The notes beneath the pieces were generated by a model. The model was not told the DNA's origin and ran no database searches. It was given only the letters and a program-made list of their open reading frames with translations. From Sporosarcina sp. NCCP-2716 (GTDB lineage Bacteria; Bacillota; Bacilli; Bacillales_A; Planococcaceae): a stretch of DNA of 64,000 nt. The translations under genes and the position numbers were made by a program. Numbering within the stretch: position 1 is the first letter of the stretch; every line of letters starts with the position of its first letter. The DNA is taken from NCBI RefSeq assembly GCF_023707985.1, contig NZ_BRCF01000001.1, positions 307,967 to 371,966 on the forward strand, read 5' to 3'. Positions 38,866 through 47,536 of this stretch are shown here, piece by piece.

Positions 38866-39663
38866 TTGGGTGAATGGTATCTGGAATACGAGCTGCAGGT
38901 GAACCGTCCGGGACTTCTCGGGGACATTGCTTCCTTACTCGGGATGCTCCGCGTCAATATCGTCACGATCAACGGAGTCGACGGGGACACACGGGGAATG
39001 CTCGTGCGGACGGATGACGACGACCAGATCAAACGGTTCGAACTGATCGCGTCCACGATGGACACGATTGAGATACGCAAGATCCGGCAGCCGAAACTGC
39101 GGGACGTCCTCGCTGTGCGTCACGGCCGCTATATTCAGCGGACTGCGGATGATCGCAATACGTTCCGGTTCCTGCGCAGTGAACTCGGGGTGCTCGTCGA
39201 CTTCATGGCTGAAATCTTCAAGCAGGATGGCCATAAGCTGGTCGGTATCCGCGGAATGCCGAGGGTCGGGAAAACCGAGTCTGTCGTTGCCGCGAGTGTC
39301 TGTGCGAACAAGAAGTGGATCTTTCTGTCATCGACGATGATCAAGCAGACCGTCCGCAACAGTCTGATGGGCGATGAATTCTCGAAAGATAATATTTTCA
39401 TCCTCGACGGCATCGTCACCAGGAAATCCGGCGACGAGCGGCACATGCAGCTCGTACGGGAAATGATGCGCCTCCCTTCAACGAAAGTTGTCGAACATCC
39501 GGATATGTTCGTCCAGCACTCTGAATACTCCATAGAGGATTTCGACTACATCATCGAACTGCGTACAGATCCCGACCAGGAGATTACATATGAAGTCATC
39601 GACAATAACGTGATGAATTCAGGACGCGGCGGCGCAGACGGATTTGGTATGTTCAATTTTTAA
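38866..39663 (+). CDS. ymfK: DUF3388 protein YmfK with ACT-like and P-loop segments
   Basis: A 265-aa protein of unknown function, conserved in Bacillales at this position. The N-terminus (LEYELQVNRPGLLGDIASLLGMLRVNI is represented by VNRPGLLGDIASLLGMLRVN) resembles an ACT ligand-binding domain. GMPRVGKTES (about 127-136) is a Walker A-like P-loop, followed by NIFILDGIV as a possible Walker B strand. The TTG start at 38866 is 6 nt after AAGGAGGGG. A ligand-sensing NTPase is a guess. Confidence 0.85.
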   Translation: MGEWYLEYELQVNRPGLLGDIASLLGMLRVNIVTINGVDGDTRGMLVRTDDDDQIKRFELIASTMDTIEIRKIRQPKLRDVLAVRHGRYIQRTADDRNTFRFLRSELGVLVDFMAEIFKQDGHKLVGIRGMPRVGKTESVVAASVCANKKWIFLSSTMIKQTVRNSLMGDEFSKDNIFILDGIVTRKSGDERHMQLVREMMRLPSTKVVEHPDMFVQHSEYSIEDFDYIIELRTDPDQEITYEVIDNNVMNSGRGGADGFGMFNF

Positions 39664-39681
39664 AACAGGCAGGTGATCAAG

Positions 39682-40578
39682 TTGTCCGGTTTAGGCAATC
39701 GTCTTCAAGAGGCGAGAAAAGCAAAAGGTTACACCTTGGATGACTTACAGGCAATAACGAAAATACAGAAACGGTACTTGGCCGGGATCGAGAACGAGGA
39801 TTACAGCATGATGCCCGGCTCTTTCTATGTCCGCGCATTCATCAAGCAATATGCGGAAGCGGTCGGTCTCGATTCGCAGGAAATGCTCGCGCTCTACCGG
39901 GATAACGAGTCTTCCGTCCAGATGCGGGAAGAGGAAGTCCAGCGGAGCGCCCCCCAGATGCAGCAGAAACCAGGCTATCTGAAGTCAGGGCGCATGAACG
40001 AAGTCCTTCCGAAGATAATCGCGGCACTGTTCATCGTCGTCATACTTGGAGTGGTCGTCTTCCTGTACCAGCATCAGGCCAGCGCGCCGAAGCCGGAGGA
40101 AGCGACGACGGACGAAATGACTGTGGATAAGCCGAAAGACGATCCGGTGGTCGATGATAAGGGTCAAGGGGACAAAGCAGACGGGGAACCGGCAGACGGG
40201 GAAGATGCTGACAAAGCAGAACCTGAAGCTGAGCCGGAAGCACCTGCTCCCGAGCAGACACTGACACAGTCTTCCATTTCCGGAGCGACTTCCACGTTCA
40301 CACTGGAAAACGCTGAAACCTTCTCCGTTACCGTGAAAGTGAAGCAGGACGGCGAGTCATGGATCGGCATTACGAACCCGAACGGGGAAGAGCTCCTTCC
40401 TCAAGGCGCTCGCGTGATGACAGGCGGCCAGGAAGAGACCGTCGATCTGAACGGACAGCAATCAGCCAGGATACGTGTGGGACGTACGCAATTCACGGAA
40501 GTCCTTGTCAACGGTGAACCGCTGGCATATCCGAACGACACGGTCACCCAAAACATCATCATCGAATATAAAAAATGA
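39682..40578 (+). CDS. rodZ: RodZ-family helix-turn-helix membrane protein YmfM
   Basis: A 298-aa bitopic protein for cell shape (links to MreB in other bacteria). It has a Cro/C1-type HTH at the N-terminus (LQEARKAKGYTLDDLQAITKIQ), one membrane helix (IIAALFIVVILGVVVFLYQ, about 112-130), an acidic Asp/Glu/Pro linker and a C-terminal DUF4115 beta domain. TTG 39682 with AGGTGA upstream matches homologue starts; GTG 39673 overlaps that site. It precedes pgsA as in B. subtilis. Confidence 0.9.
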   Translation: MSGLGNRLQEARKAKGYTLDDLQAITKIQKRYLAGIENEDYSMMPGSFYVRAFIKQYAEAVGLDSQEMLALYRDNESSVQMREEEVQRSAPQMQQKPGYLKSGRMNEVLPKIIAALFIVVILGVVVFLYQHQASAPKPEEATTDEMTVDKPKDDPVVDDKGQGDKADGEPADGEDADKAEPEAEPEAPAPEQTLTQSSISGATSTFTLENAETFSVTVKVKQDGESWIGITNPNGEELLPQGARVMTGGQEETVDLNGQQSARIRVGRTQFTEVLVNGEPLAYPNDTVTQNIIIEYKK

Positions 40579-40582
40579 AAAT

Positions 40583-40607
40583 AGTCATCTGAGAAGATGA
40601 CTTTTTT
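40583..40607 (+). terminator. rodZ terminator
   Basis: AGTCATCT, loop GAGA, AGATGACT followed by TTTTT. A second small hairpin, CCTGCT-CGC-AGCAGG at 40621-40635, lies between it and pgsA. Confidence 0.9.
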
Positions 40608-40674
40608 CATTCTTACACTGCCTGCTCGCAGCAGGTTCCAAAAGATCGCATAATCGAATAAGGAGCGTTGCCCT

Positions 40675-41253
40675 ATGAACTTGCCAAACAAAATCACGGT
40701 TTCCCGTGTCCTGCTCATCCCGATATTCATCGTTTTCATGCTGGCCGATTTCGGGATGGGCACCCTGTCGATCGGAGGAACGACACTCCCTGTCGAACAA
40801 TTCATCGGCGGGCTGATCTTCATTTTCGCATCAGCGACTGACTGGCTCGACGGCTACATCGCCCGGAGGAACAATCTGGTGACCAACATGGGGAAATTCC
40901 TCGACCCGCTCGCGGATAAACTTCTAGTTTCCGCGGCATTCATCATCCTCGTCGAGTTCGGCGCGGCGCCGTCGTGGGTTGTCATCATCATCATCAGCCG
41001 TGAGTTCGCCGTCACGGGCCTCCGTCTGCTGCTCGCAGGAGAAGGGGAAGTCGTCGCTGCCAACCAGCTCGGCAAGATCAAGACTGTCACCCAGATCCTG
41101 GCTATCGCATCGCTTCTGCTGCACAATATCTTCTTTGAAGCGGTGAACTTCCCGTTCGGAACTGTCATGCTGTACGTCTGCCTGATCTTCACGATCTGGT
41201 CAGGTCTCGATTATTTCATGAAAAACAAACACGTATTGACGCAATCCATGTAA
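40675..41253 (+). CDS. pgsA: Phosphatidylglycerophosphate synthase
   Basis: Membrane enzyme that transfers phosphatidyl from CDP-diacylglycerol to glycerol 3-phosphate. The CDP-alcohol phosphotransferase motif DG(x2)AR(x8)G(x3)D(x3)D is complete, spanning residues 61-83 (DGYIAR...GKFLDPLAD). Length 192 aa. ATG 40675 follows AAGGAGCG. Confidence 0.97.
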   Translation: MNLPNKITVSRVLLIPIFIVFMLADFGMGTLSIGGTTLPVEQFIGGLIFIFASATDWLDGYIARRNNLVTNMGKFLDPLADKLLVSAAFIILVEFGAAPSWVVIIIISREFAVTGLRLLLAGEGEVVAANQLGKIKTVTQILAIASLLLHNIFFEAVNFPFGTVMLYVCLIFTIWSGLDYFMKNKHVLTQSM

Positions 41254-41269
41254 CGAGGGGGAATCTTCG

Positions 41270-42505
41270 ATGAAAGCTGAAATCATCGCAGTCGGTTCGG
41301 AACTGCTGCTTGGTCAGATCACGAATACCAATGCGAAATTCATCTCGGCACAGCTCGCGGAAATCGGCATCGACGTCTTCTATCAGACGGTCGTCGGCGA
41401 TAACCCATCCCGGCTGGAAGAGACCATCCGGATTGCGGAAAGCCGGGCTGATCTGATCATCTTCTCCGGCGGGCTCGGTCCGACGAAAGATGACCTGACG
41501 AAAGAGACGATCGCGAAACATATCGGCTGTGATCTCGAAATGGATGAGGAGGCGCTCACTTCCATCGAAGCGTATTTCGAACGGACGGGCCGTACGATGA
41601 CCGACAACAACCGGAAGCAGGCGCTCGTGCTTGAGGGAGCAACTGTCCTCGTCAACCGGAACGGCATGGCACCCGGCATGGCTGCAATTGCAGGCGGCCG
41701 CACCTATATACTGCTGCCCGGACCCCCTCACGAGATGGAGCCGATGTTCCGGCAGGAGGCGGTCCCTTATTTACAGCAGCTGCTCGGTCATCAGGAAGCG
41801 ATCATCTCGACAGTCGTGAAATTCTTCGGCATCGGGGAGGCGGAGCTTGCAGCCAGGCTGCAGGATCTGCTCGACCGGCAGACGAACCCGACCATCGCTC
41901 CGCTCGCGACGCGTGACGCCGTGACACTCCGGCTGACGGCGAAAGCGCCATCGGAAAGTGAAGCGCGCGGACTAATCGCTCCGGTGATCGACGAGCTCCG
42001 CGATCAGGTCGGCGCCTATATCGTCGGATTCGATGAGGATACGCTTCCTTCGAAAGCCGCAGATCTGCTGCTGGCCAAAGGCCTGACCATCTCGGCTGCC
42101 GAAAGCCTGACTGCCGGACTGTTCACATCTCTGCTTGCGGAACAGCCGGGTATCAGCCGGTCGCTTGCAGGCGGGATGACGGTCTATACGCGGGAAGCGA
42201 AAATCCGGCAGCTCGGTGTCGATCCCTCTCTGCTCGACCGTTTTGGTATCGTCAGCGCGGAGTGCGCGAAAACGCTTGCTGAGAAAGTCCGCAGCCGTTT
42301 CGGAACGGATATCGGCGTAGGACTGACAGGCGCGGCCGGCCCCGACCCGCATGACGGCGAACCGGCAGGCACCGTCTGGATCGGAATCGCTGCAGAAGAC
42401 CGGACGGAAGCCTATCAGCTGCGGCTGTCCGGCTTGCGGAACACGAACCGCGAGAGGGCTGCGAATTACGCACTCTACTATCTTATCAGGCTGCTGGAGC
42501 ACTAA
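41270..42505 (+). CDS. cinA: Competence/damage-inducible protein CinA
   Basis: A 411-aa protein. The N-terminal MoCF domain (FSGGLGPTKDDLTKE; LLPGPPHEME) resembles molybdopterin-binding and NMN-related enzymes; the C-terminal CinA domain (SAAESLTAGLFTSLLAEQPG; GLTGAAGPDPHDGEPAGTVWIGI) has nicotinamide mononucleotide deamidase activity in other bacteria. ATG 41270 follows GAGGGGGA. The cinA-recA pair is typical of Firmicutes. Confidence 0.95.
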   Translation: MKAEIIAVGSELLLGQITNTNAKFISAQLAEIGIDVFYQTVVGDNPSRLEETIRIAESRADLIIFSGGLGPTKDDLTKETIAKHIGCDLEMDEEALTSIEAYFERTGRTMTDNNRKQALVLEGATVLVNRNGMAPGMAAIAGGRTYILLPGPPHEMEPMFRQEAVPYLQQLLGHQEAIISTVVKFFGIGEAELAARLQDLLDRQTNPTIAPLATRDAVTLRLTAKAPSESEARGLIAPVIDELRDQVGAYIVGFDEDTLPSKAADLLLAKGLTISAAESLTAGLFTSLLAEQPGISRSLAGGMTVYTREAKIRQLGVDPSLLDRFGIVSAECAKTLAEKVRSRFGTDIGVGLTGAAGPDPHDGEPAGTVWIGIAAEDRTEAYQLRLSGLRNTNRERAANYALYYLIRLLEH

Positions 42506-42527
42506 TCGGGCAAAATTGAAGTTTCGC

Positions 42528-42584
42528 TCCGATTCTCAATTAAAATCCGGATATAGTCCGTTTTCTCAATTAAATCTCGAATTT
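42528..42584 (+). repeat. Two imperfect 30-bp direct repeats upstream of recA
   Basis: TCCGATTCTCAATTAAAATC at 42528 is repeated as TCCGTTTTCTCAATTAAATC at 42557. The CTCAAT elements lie exactly 30 bp apart (42535, 42565). The region is AT-rich and non-coding. Confidence 0.75.
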
Positions 42585-42621
42585 CAAGCAAAAAGTCGAA
42601 TACTCGTTCGCTTTTTGCTTG
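42585..42621 (+). promoter_or_regulatory. 37-bp palindrome carrying the recA LexA box
   Basis: CAAGCAAAAAG (42585-42595) and CTTTTTGCTTG (42611-42621) are perfect inverted repeats enclosing CGAATACTCGTTCG (42597-42610), a near-match to the Bacillus LexA box CGAAC-N4-GTTCG. The T-rich distal arm may also terminate cinA transcripts. Confidence 0.8.
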
Positions 42622-42647
42622 TTTATTTTTCTCAAAAGGAGTATAGT
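42619..42647 (+). promoter_or_regulatory. recA promoter
   Basis: TTGTTT (42619-42624), a 17-bp spacer and TATAGT (42642-42647). The LexA box ends 8 bp upstream of the -35, consistent with SOS control. Confidence 0.7.
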
Positions 42648-42684
42648 AGAGACAGTTAGAAAACACCTTGAAGGAGGAATTTTT

Positions 42685-43746
42685 TTGAGCGATCGTAAAG
42701 CGGCGCTGGATCAGGCGCTGAAACAAATAGAAAAGCAATTCGGCAAAGGGTCTGTCATGAAACTCGGGGAAAAGACGGACCGTGAAATCTCCACATCATC
42801 CACCGGCTCACTTGCGCTGGATGCAGCACTCGGGGTGGGCGGCTATCCGCGGGGCCGGGTCATCGAGATCTATGGACCTGAAAGTTCAGGTAAGACGACC
42901 GTTGCGCTGCATGCAATCGCAGAAGTGCAGGCGTCAGGCGGACAGGCAGCCTTCATCGATGCGGAGCACGCACTCGATCCGGTCTATGCCCAGAAGCTCG
43001 GTGTCAACATCGATGAGCTCCTGCTGTCACAGCCGGACACGGGTGAACAGGCACTCGAAATCGCGGAAGCCCTCGTCCGGAGCGGTGCCGTCGACATCAT
43101 CGTCATCGACTCCGTTGCGGCATTGGTGCCGAAAGCGGAAATCGAAGGCGAGATGGGTGATTCCCACGTCGGTCTGCAGGCGCGGCTCATGTCACAGGCT
43201 CTCCGTAAGCTGTCGGGCGCCATCAACAAGTCGAAGACCATTGCTGTATTCATCAACCAGATCCGTGAAAAAGTCGGCGTCATGTTCGGGAACCCTGAAG
43301 TGACTCCGGGCGGCCGCGCGCTGAAGTTCTATTCGTCCGTGCGCCTTGAAGTGCGCCGCGGTGAAGCGATCAAGCACGGTACCGATATCATGGGGAACAA
43401 GACCCGTATCCGTGTCGTGAAAAACAAAGTCGCGCCTCCGTTCCGTACAGCTGAAGTGGATGTCATGTACGGTGAAGGGATCTCGAAAGAAGGGGAGATC
43501 GTCGACCTCGGTGTCGAAGCTGAAGTTGTCCAGAAGAGCGGCGCCTGGTACTCCTATGAAGGGGACCGGATGGGTCAGGGACGGGAGAATGCGAAGCAGT
43601 TCCTGAAAGAGAACCCCTCGATCCGCGCGGAAATCTCCGATAAGATCCGCAGCAGCTACGGGCTCACTTCCGATAACTATGTCATCGCAGCACATAACCA
43701 GGACGAAGATGAAGAAGAATTGGCACTTTTCGAAGACGAAGAATGA
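42685..43746 (+). CDS. recA: Recombinase RecA
   Basis: DNA strand-exchange ATPase and SOS co-protease. The 353-aa protein has Walker [10 protein letters not shown], the [20 protein letters not shown] region, loop 2 around [15 protein letters not shown] and an acidic C-terminal tail. The start is TTG 42685, 6-7 nt after AAGGAGGA; the longer frame from 42619 would begin within the promoter. A LexA box lies upstream. Confidence 0.97.
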   Translation: MSDRKAALDQALKQIEKQFGKGSVMKLGEKTDREISTSSTGSLALDAALGVGGYPRGRVIEIYGPESSGKTTVALHAIAEVQASGGQAAFIDAEHALDPVYAQKLGVNIDELLLSQPDTGEQALEIAEALVRSGAVDIIVIDSVAALVPKAEIEGEMGDSHVGLQARLMSQALRKLSGAINKSKTIAVFINQIREKVGVMFGNPEVTPGGRALKFYSSVRLEVRRGEAIKHGTDIMGNKTRIRVVKNKVAPPFRTAEVDVMYGEGISKEGEIVDLGVEAEVVQKSGAWYSYEGDRMGQGRENAKQFLKENPSIRAEISDKIRSSYGLTSDNYVIAAHNQDEDEEELALFEDEE

Positions 43747-43755
43747 TAACAGCCG

Positions 43756-43788
43756 AGCCGGCAGCCCTTCAGTGGGGCGCCGGCTTTC
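43756..43788 (+). terminator. recA terminator
   Basis: AGCCGGC and GCCGGCT pair across a 16-nt loop, 8 nt after the stop. The T tract is weak (TTTCTGT). Confidence 0.7.
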
Positions 43789-43822
43789 TGTATTGAAAAA
43801 AGCGGCGGCTTGCGTCTCTATC

Positions 43823-43851
43823 TTGACATGCCAGAATGACACCGATACAAT
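43823..43851 (+). promoter_or_regulatory. rny promoter
   Basis: Perfect TTGACA (43823-43828), a 17-bp spacer and TACAAT (43846-43851). A second -10 (TATAAT 43860-43865) with a poor -35 lies just downstream. Confidence 0.85.
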
Positions 43852-43973
43852 TAGAATTGTATAATTCCCACCATTTGAAACGATGTTTGGTTGAAACGAA
43901 TTCAGGCGGTATATTGAAAGCTGATGTACAAGCCGACTACACATGAAAAAATAGGCAAGAGGAGGTGACCTGA

Positions 43974-45530
43974 ATGGGTACGATCATCATCTCCGCTTTG
44001 CTCGGTCTCATCGTCGGTGCAGTTGTTATGTTTGTGTATAACAAAAACGTGAACGAGTCAAAAGTGACTGGTGCCAAGCACTCCGCTGAAACAATCGTGG
44101 AAGAGGCGAAGCGCGAAGCGGAGGCATTGAAAAAAGAAGCACTGCTTGAAGCGAAAGATGAAAATCACAAATTGCGAGTGGAAGCGGAAACGGATATACG
44201 GGAAAGACGGACCGAATTGCAGAAGCAGGAAAACCGGCTGCTGCAGCGGGAAGAGAACCTCGACCGTAAAGATGATTCCCTCAACAAACGCGAAGCCAGT
44301 CTGGAGCGCAAAGACGACGCGCTTTCCGGAAGACAACAGCATATTGAAGAGATGGAACGCAAGGCGGAACAATTAGTTGCCGTGCAGCAGACGGAACTGG
44401 AAAAGATTTCAGCACTGACCCGTGATGAGGCGAAACATCTCATCCTGGACGATGTGGAACGCGAACTGTCCACGGATATCGCTGTCATGACGAAAGAGTC
44501 CGAACAGCGTGCCAAGGAAGAGTCCGAGAAACGGGCACGGGAGATCCTCTCCCTCGCCGTTCAGCGATTCGCAGCGGATCACGTGGCGGAAACGACCGTT
44601 TCCGTCGTCAATCTGCCGAATGATGAAATGAAAGGCCGGATCATCGGCCGGGAAGGCCGTAACATCCGCACACTGGAGACATTGACAGGGATCGATCTCA
44701 TCATTGACGATACCCCTGAAGCGGTCATCCTGTCCGGCTTCGATCCGGTACGCCGTGAAATTGCCCGTCTGGCGCTTGAGAAGCTCGTCGCCGACGGACG
44801 CATCCATCCGGCACGGATTGAAGAAATGGTGGATAAGTCCCGCCGCGAAGTCGACGAACTGATCCGGGAAACCGGGGAACAGACGACATTCGATATCGGC
44901 GTGCACAATCTGCATCCGGATCTCATCAAGATTCTGGGCCGGTTGAAATTCCGTACAAGCTACGGCCAGAACGTCTTGAAGCACTCGACGGAAGTCGCCT
45001 ACTTGGCAGGTCTGCTCGCTGCAGAACTGGGCGAAGACGTGACACTCGCGAGACGCGCAGGACTTCTCCATGACATCGGAAAGGCCATCGACCACGAAGT
45101 GGAAGGCAGTCACGTACAGATCGGCAAAGAATTGGCCATCAAGTACAAAGAGCATCCAGTGGTCATCAATAGCATCGCTTCCCATCATGGGGACGAGGAA
45201 GCGACCTCTGTCATCGCGGTGCTCGTCGCTGCAGCAGACGCCCTGTCGGCTGCACGTCCGGGAGCCCGCAGCGAAACACTTGAAAACTACATCCGCCGTC
45301 TTCAGAAGCTGGAGGAAATCTCCGAGTCCTATGAAGGCGTCGAGAAATCATTCGCCATCCAGGCGGGCCGCGAAGTGAGGATCATCGTGCGCCCGGATGT
45401 GATCGACGACATTACGGCCCATCGTCTCGCCCGCGATATCCGGAAACGGATCGAGGAAGAACTGGACTACCCCGGTCACATCAAAATCACGGTACTTCGG
45501 GAAACCCGTGCCGTGGAGTACGCAAAATAA
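43974..45530 (+). CDS. rny: Ribonuclease Y
   Basis: Membrane-anchored endoribonuclease that starts mRNA decay. The 518-aa protein has an N-terminal membrane helix ([19 protein letters not shown]), a long coiled coil rich in Glu/Lys/Arg (about 30-195), a KH domain ([15 protein letters not shown]) and an HD domain with GLLHDIGKA and [11 protein letters not shown] 43974 follows AGAGGAGGTGA. Its partner RicA is encoded 1.5 kb downstream. Confidence 0.97.
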   Translation: MGTIIISALLGLIVGAVVMFVYNKNVNESKVTGAKHSAETIVEEAKREAEALKKEALLEAKDENHKLRVEAETDIRERRTELQKQENRLLQREENLDRKDDSLNKREASLERKDDALSGRQQHIEEMERKAEQLVAVQQTELEKISALTRDEAKHLILDDVERELSTDIAVMTKESEQRAKEESEKRAREILSLAVQRFAADHVAETTVSVVNLPNDEMKGRIIGREGRNIRTLETLTGIDLIIDDTPEAVILSGFDPVRREIARLALEKLVADGRIHPARIEEMVDKSRREVDELIRETGEQTTFDIGVHNLHPDLIKILGRLKFRTSYGQNVLKHSTEVAYLAGLLAAELGEDVTLARRAGLLHDIGKAIDHEVEGSHVQIGKELAIKYKEHPVVINSIASHHGDEEATSVIAVLVAAADALSAARPGARSETLENYIRRLQKLEEISESYEGVEKSFAIQAGREVRIIVRPDVIDDITAHRLARDIRKRIEEELDYPGHIKITVLRETRAVEYAK

Positions 45531-45531
45531 C

Positions 45532-45570
45532 GAGAGGGGCTTCCGGCAGTTTGCGGAAGCCTCTTTCTTT
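45532..45570 (+). terminator. rny terminator
   Basis: GAGAGGGGCTTCCG pairs with CGGAAGCCTCTTTC (some G-T wobble) and ends in a T-rich run. It lies immediately after the rny stop. Confidence 0.8.
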
Positions 45571-45586
45571 TGGAAAGAGGTCGACT

Positions 45587-46384
45587 ATGAAAGTATTATT
45601 TATCGGCGATATCGTCGGATCACCCGGACGGGATATGGTCTTTGACTACCTGCCCCGTCTCAAGAAGAAATACAAGCCCGACGTCGTCATCGCGAACGGA
45701 GAAAACGCGGCTGCCGGACGGGGCATCACGAAAGCGATCTTCGACGACCTGCTTCGGGCCGGCGTCGACGTGGTCACGATGGGCAACCATACGTGGGACC
45801 ATAAGGACATCTATGATTTCATCGATGAAACGGAGTATCTGATCCGGCCCGCGAACTTCTCGGAAGAAGCCCCCGGTCTCGGAATGACATATATCGAACG
45901 CGGCGGCGTCACGCTTGCCGTCCTCAACCTGCACGGCCGGACATTCCTGCCGCCGCACGATGATCCGTTCAAAAAAGCGGATGAGCTAATCCGGGAAGCG
46001 AACGAACGGACACCGCTCGTCTTCGTCGATTTCCATGCGGAAGCGACGAGTGAAAAGATCGCGATGGGCTTCCATCTGGACGGCCGGGCATCGGTTGTCG
46101 TCGGAACACACACCCACGTGCAGACCGCAGACAGCCGCGTGCTGCCTGAAGGGACCGCCTACATCACGGATGTCGGGATGACCGGACCGTATGATGCAAT
46201 TCTCGGCATGAAGAAAGAGGATGTCATCTACCGGTTCCAGACGAATATGCCGGTGCGGTTCCAAGTGCCGAAAGACGGACGTGCCCAGCTGAACGGCATA
46301 GTGGCGGACATCGATCCTTCAAACGGCCGCGCCCGCTCCATCGAACGGGTTCTCATCAATGACGATAACCCGTTCCAAGTGTAA
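45587..46384 (+). CDS. ymdB: YmdB metallophosphoesterase
   Basis: A 265-aa metallophosphoesterase with 2',3'-cyclic-nucleotide phosphodiesterase activity in B. subtilis, where it affects biofilm and motility decisions. FIGDIVGSPGR, NGENAAAGRG, GNHTWDHKDI and GTHTHVQTAD are the metal-binding motifs. The start is ATG 45587 after AAAGAGG; an upstream in-frame start at 45551 lies in the rny terminator. Its position after rny is conserved. Confidence 0.95.
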   Translation: MKVLFIGDIVGSPGRDMVFDYLPRLKKKYKPDVVIANGENAAAGRGITKAIFDDLLRAGVDVVTMGNHTWDHKDIYDFIDETEYLIRPANFSEEAPGLGMTYIERGGVTLAVLNLHGRTFLPPHDDPFKKADELIREANERTPLVFVDFHAEATSEKIAMGFHLDGRASVVVGTHTHVQTADSRVLPEGTAYITDVGMTGPYDAILGMKKEDVIYRFQTNMPVRFQVPKDGRAQLNGIVADIDPSNGRARSIERVLINDDNPFQV

Positions 46385-46473
46385 GGGACAGTGTCTAAAA
46401 GGTTCTTTCCTTTCATAGGATGGTGCATGGAGAACTGCATTCCATATACCACTATCCATAAGGAGGAAACACG

Positions 46474-46752
46474 TTGAACCCATTGAAAGTATCTTCCCGC
46501 TCAAATCCGAATTCCGTCGCAGGAGCACTCGTGGCAGTCATCCGGGACCAAGGTTTTGCTGAAATGCAGGCAGTCGGCGCAGGTGCGCTCAACCAGGCCA
46601 TCAAGGCGGTGGCGATCGCCCGGGGGTTCGTGGCGCCGAGCGGGAGCGATCTGATCTGCTCCCCGGCGTTCGCTGATATCGAGATCAACGGAGAGGGCCG
46701 CACCGCACTGAAGCTCTTTGTCGAAAAGCGGACCCGCCAGCAAGCGCTATAA
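46474..46752 (+). CDS. spoVS: Stage V sporulation protein S
   Basis: A small (92-aa) Alba-fold protein (LKVSSRSNPNSVAGALVAVI...VGAGALNQAIKAVAIARGFVAPSG), almost identical in pattern to B. subtilis SpoVS; required for progression of sporulation. The TTG start at 46474 is 6 nt after AAGGAGGAA. No convincing SigH promoter is recognised in the 89-bp gap before it. Confidence 0.96.
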   Translation: MNPLKVSSRSNPNSVAGALVAVIRDQGFAEMQAVGAGALNQAIKAVAIARGFVAPSGSDLICSPAFADIEINGEGRTALKLFVEKRTRQQAL

Positions 46753-46756
46753 TCCG

Positions 46757-46794
46757 GACACTGCGGCAGAACTTCCCACCGCAGTGTCTTTTTC
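46757..46794 (+). terminator. spoVS terminator
   Basis: GACACTGCGG pairs with CCGCAGTGTC across an 18-nt span (12-nt open loop) and is followed by TTTTTC. Confidence 0.9.
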
Positions 46795-46849
46795 TGTGAC
46801 AAATGGGGGACAATCCCGTAAGCTCATATACAGATGTGAAACGCTTCAG

Positions 46850-46855
46850 TATAAT
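46850..46855 (+). promoter_or_regulatory. Candidate -10 for ricA
   Basis: A perfect TATAAT in the 210-bp gap between the spoVS terminator and ricA; no good -35 at 16-18 bp. The rest of the gap holds a GGGGC/GCCCC inverted repeat (about 46907-46930) and no convincing gene. Confidence 0.4.
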
Positions 46856-47005
46856 GGGGATACGTGCTGTCTGGGTTCTCTATGCACAGCGGCATGCGGG
46901 AAGAAGGGGCTTCCGCACTTCCGAATGCCCCGTTTACAGAAGCGAAAAAGGGTCGCCCGATGGGGAATCCATCGGAGTGAACAATGAGGAAAAGGTGATG
47001 GCATA

Positions 47006-47440
47006 ATGGAACAGCGGTATACAAAAGAACAGATCATCGAAAAAGCACGGGAAATCGCACATATGATCGCCAATACGGAGCAGGTCGAACTGTTCAAACA
47101 GACAGAAGCACACATAAACGAAAACAAAAAAGTGCGGGAGAAGATCGCGAGCCTGAAGTCTCTCCAGAAACAGGCGGTCAACTTCCAGGAATACGACAAA
47201 GAGCGTGCCCTCGGCATCATCGAAAAGAAGATCGAAGAGATCGAAAACGAAATCGATGCCGTTCCGCTCGTCCAGGAATTCAAGCAGTCGCAGGCGGACG
47301 TGAACGAACTGCTGCAGCTCGTCTCCCACACAATCTCGAACCGGGTGACGGACCAAATCATCGAGTCCACCGGCGGGGATGTACTGAAAGGGCAGACGGG
47401 ATCGTATGTCCAGAACACACAGCATAAGCCGCTATCCTGA
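47006..47440 (+). CDS. ricA: RicA (YmcA), RNA maturation/biofilm regulator
   Basis: A 144-aa helical protein of the YlbF/YmcA family (TKEQIIEKAREIAHMIANTEQVELFKQTEAHINENKKV). With YlbF and YaaT it forms a complex that acts with RNase Y on operon mRNAs and influences sporulation, competence and biofilm. ATG 47006 after AAAAGGTG. In B. subtilis miaB (ymcB) lies immediately upstream; here that gene is absent. Confidence 0.92.
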   Translation: MEQRYTKEQIIEKAREIAHMIANTEQVELFKQTEAHINENKKVREKIASLKSLQKQAVNFQEYDKERALGIIEKKIEEIENEIDAVPLVQEFKQSQADVNELLQLVSHTISNRVTDQIIESTGGDVLKGQTGSYVQNTQHKPLS

Positions 47441-47445
47441 TCATC

Positions 47446-47479
47446 GATCGGAAGAGATGAATTCTCTTCCGATTTTTTT
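47446..47479 (+). terminator. ricA terminator
   Basis: GATCGGAAGAG and CTCTTCCGAT pair across a 7-nt loop, followed by seven T residues. Confidence 0.93.
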
Positions 47480-47480
47480 C

Positions 47481-47508
47481 ACTTTCTGGGCTTCTGCTGC
47501 ATAGGATG
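47481..47508 (+). promoter_or_regulatory. Candidate SigK (mother-cell) promoter of cotE
   Basis: AC (47481-47482), a 17-nt spacer and CATAGGAT (47500-47507) agree with the SigK pattern AC-N16/17-CATANNNTA except for the last base. B. subtilis cotE is known to be transcribed by SigE and SigK. Confidence 0.5.
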
Positions 47509-47536
47509 TAAAGAAGTCTACGAAGGAGGAAGGAAA

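Noticed and set aside
42619-42684. N-terminal extension of RecA by 22 codons from 42619.
   Set aside because: The extension would cover the promoter and ribosome binding site; TTG 42685 has ideal spacing and matches RecA N-termini.
46803-47006. A 67-codon frame between spoVS and ricA whose stop overlaps the ricA start (TAATG).
   Set aside because: It has no ribosome binding site, contains the candidate -10 TATAAT for ricA inside it, and its residues resemble no family I recognise.
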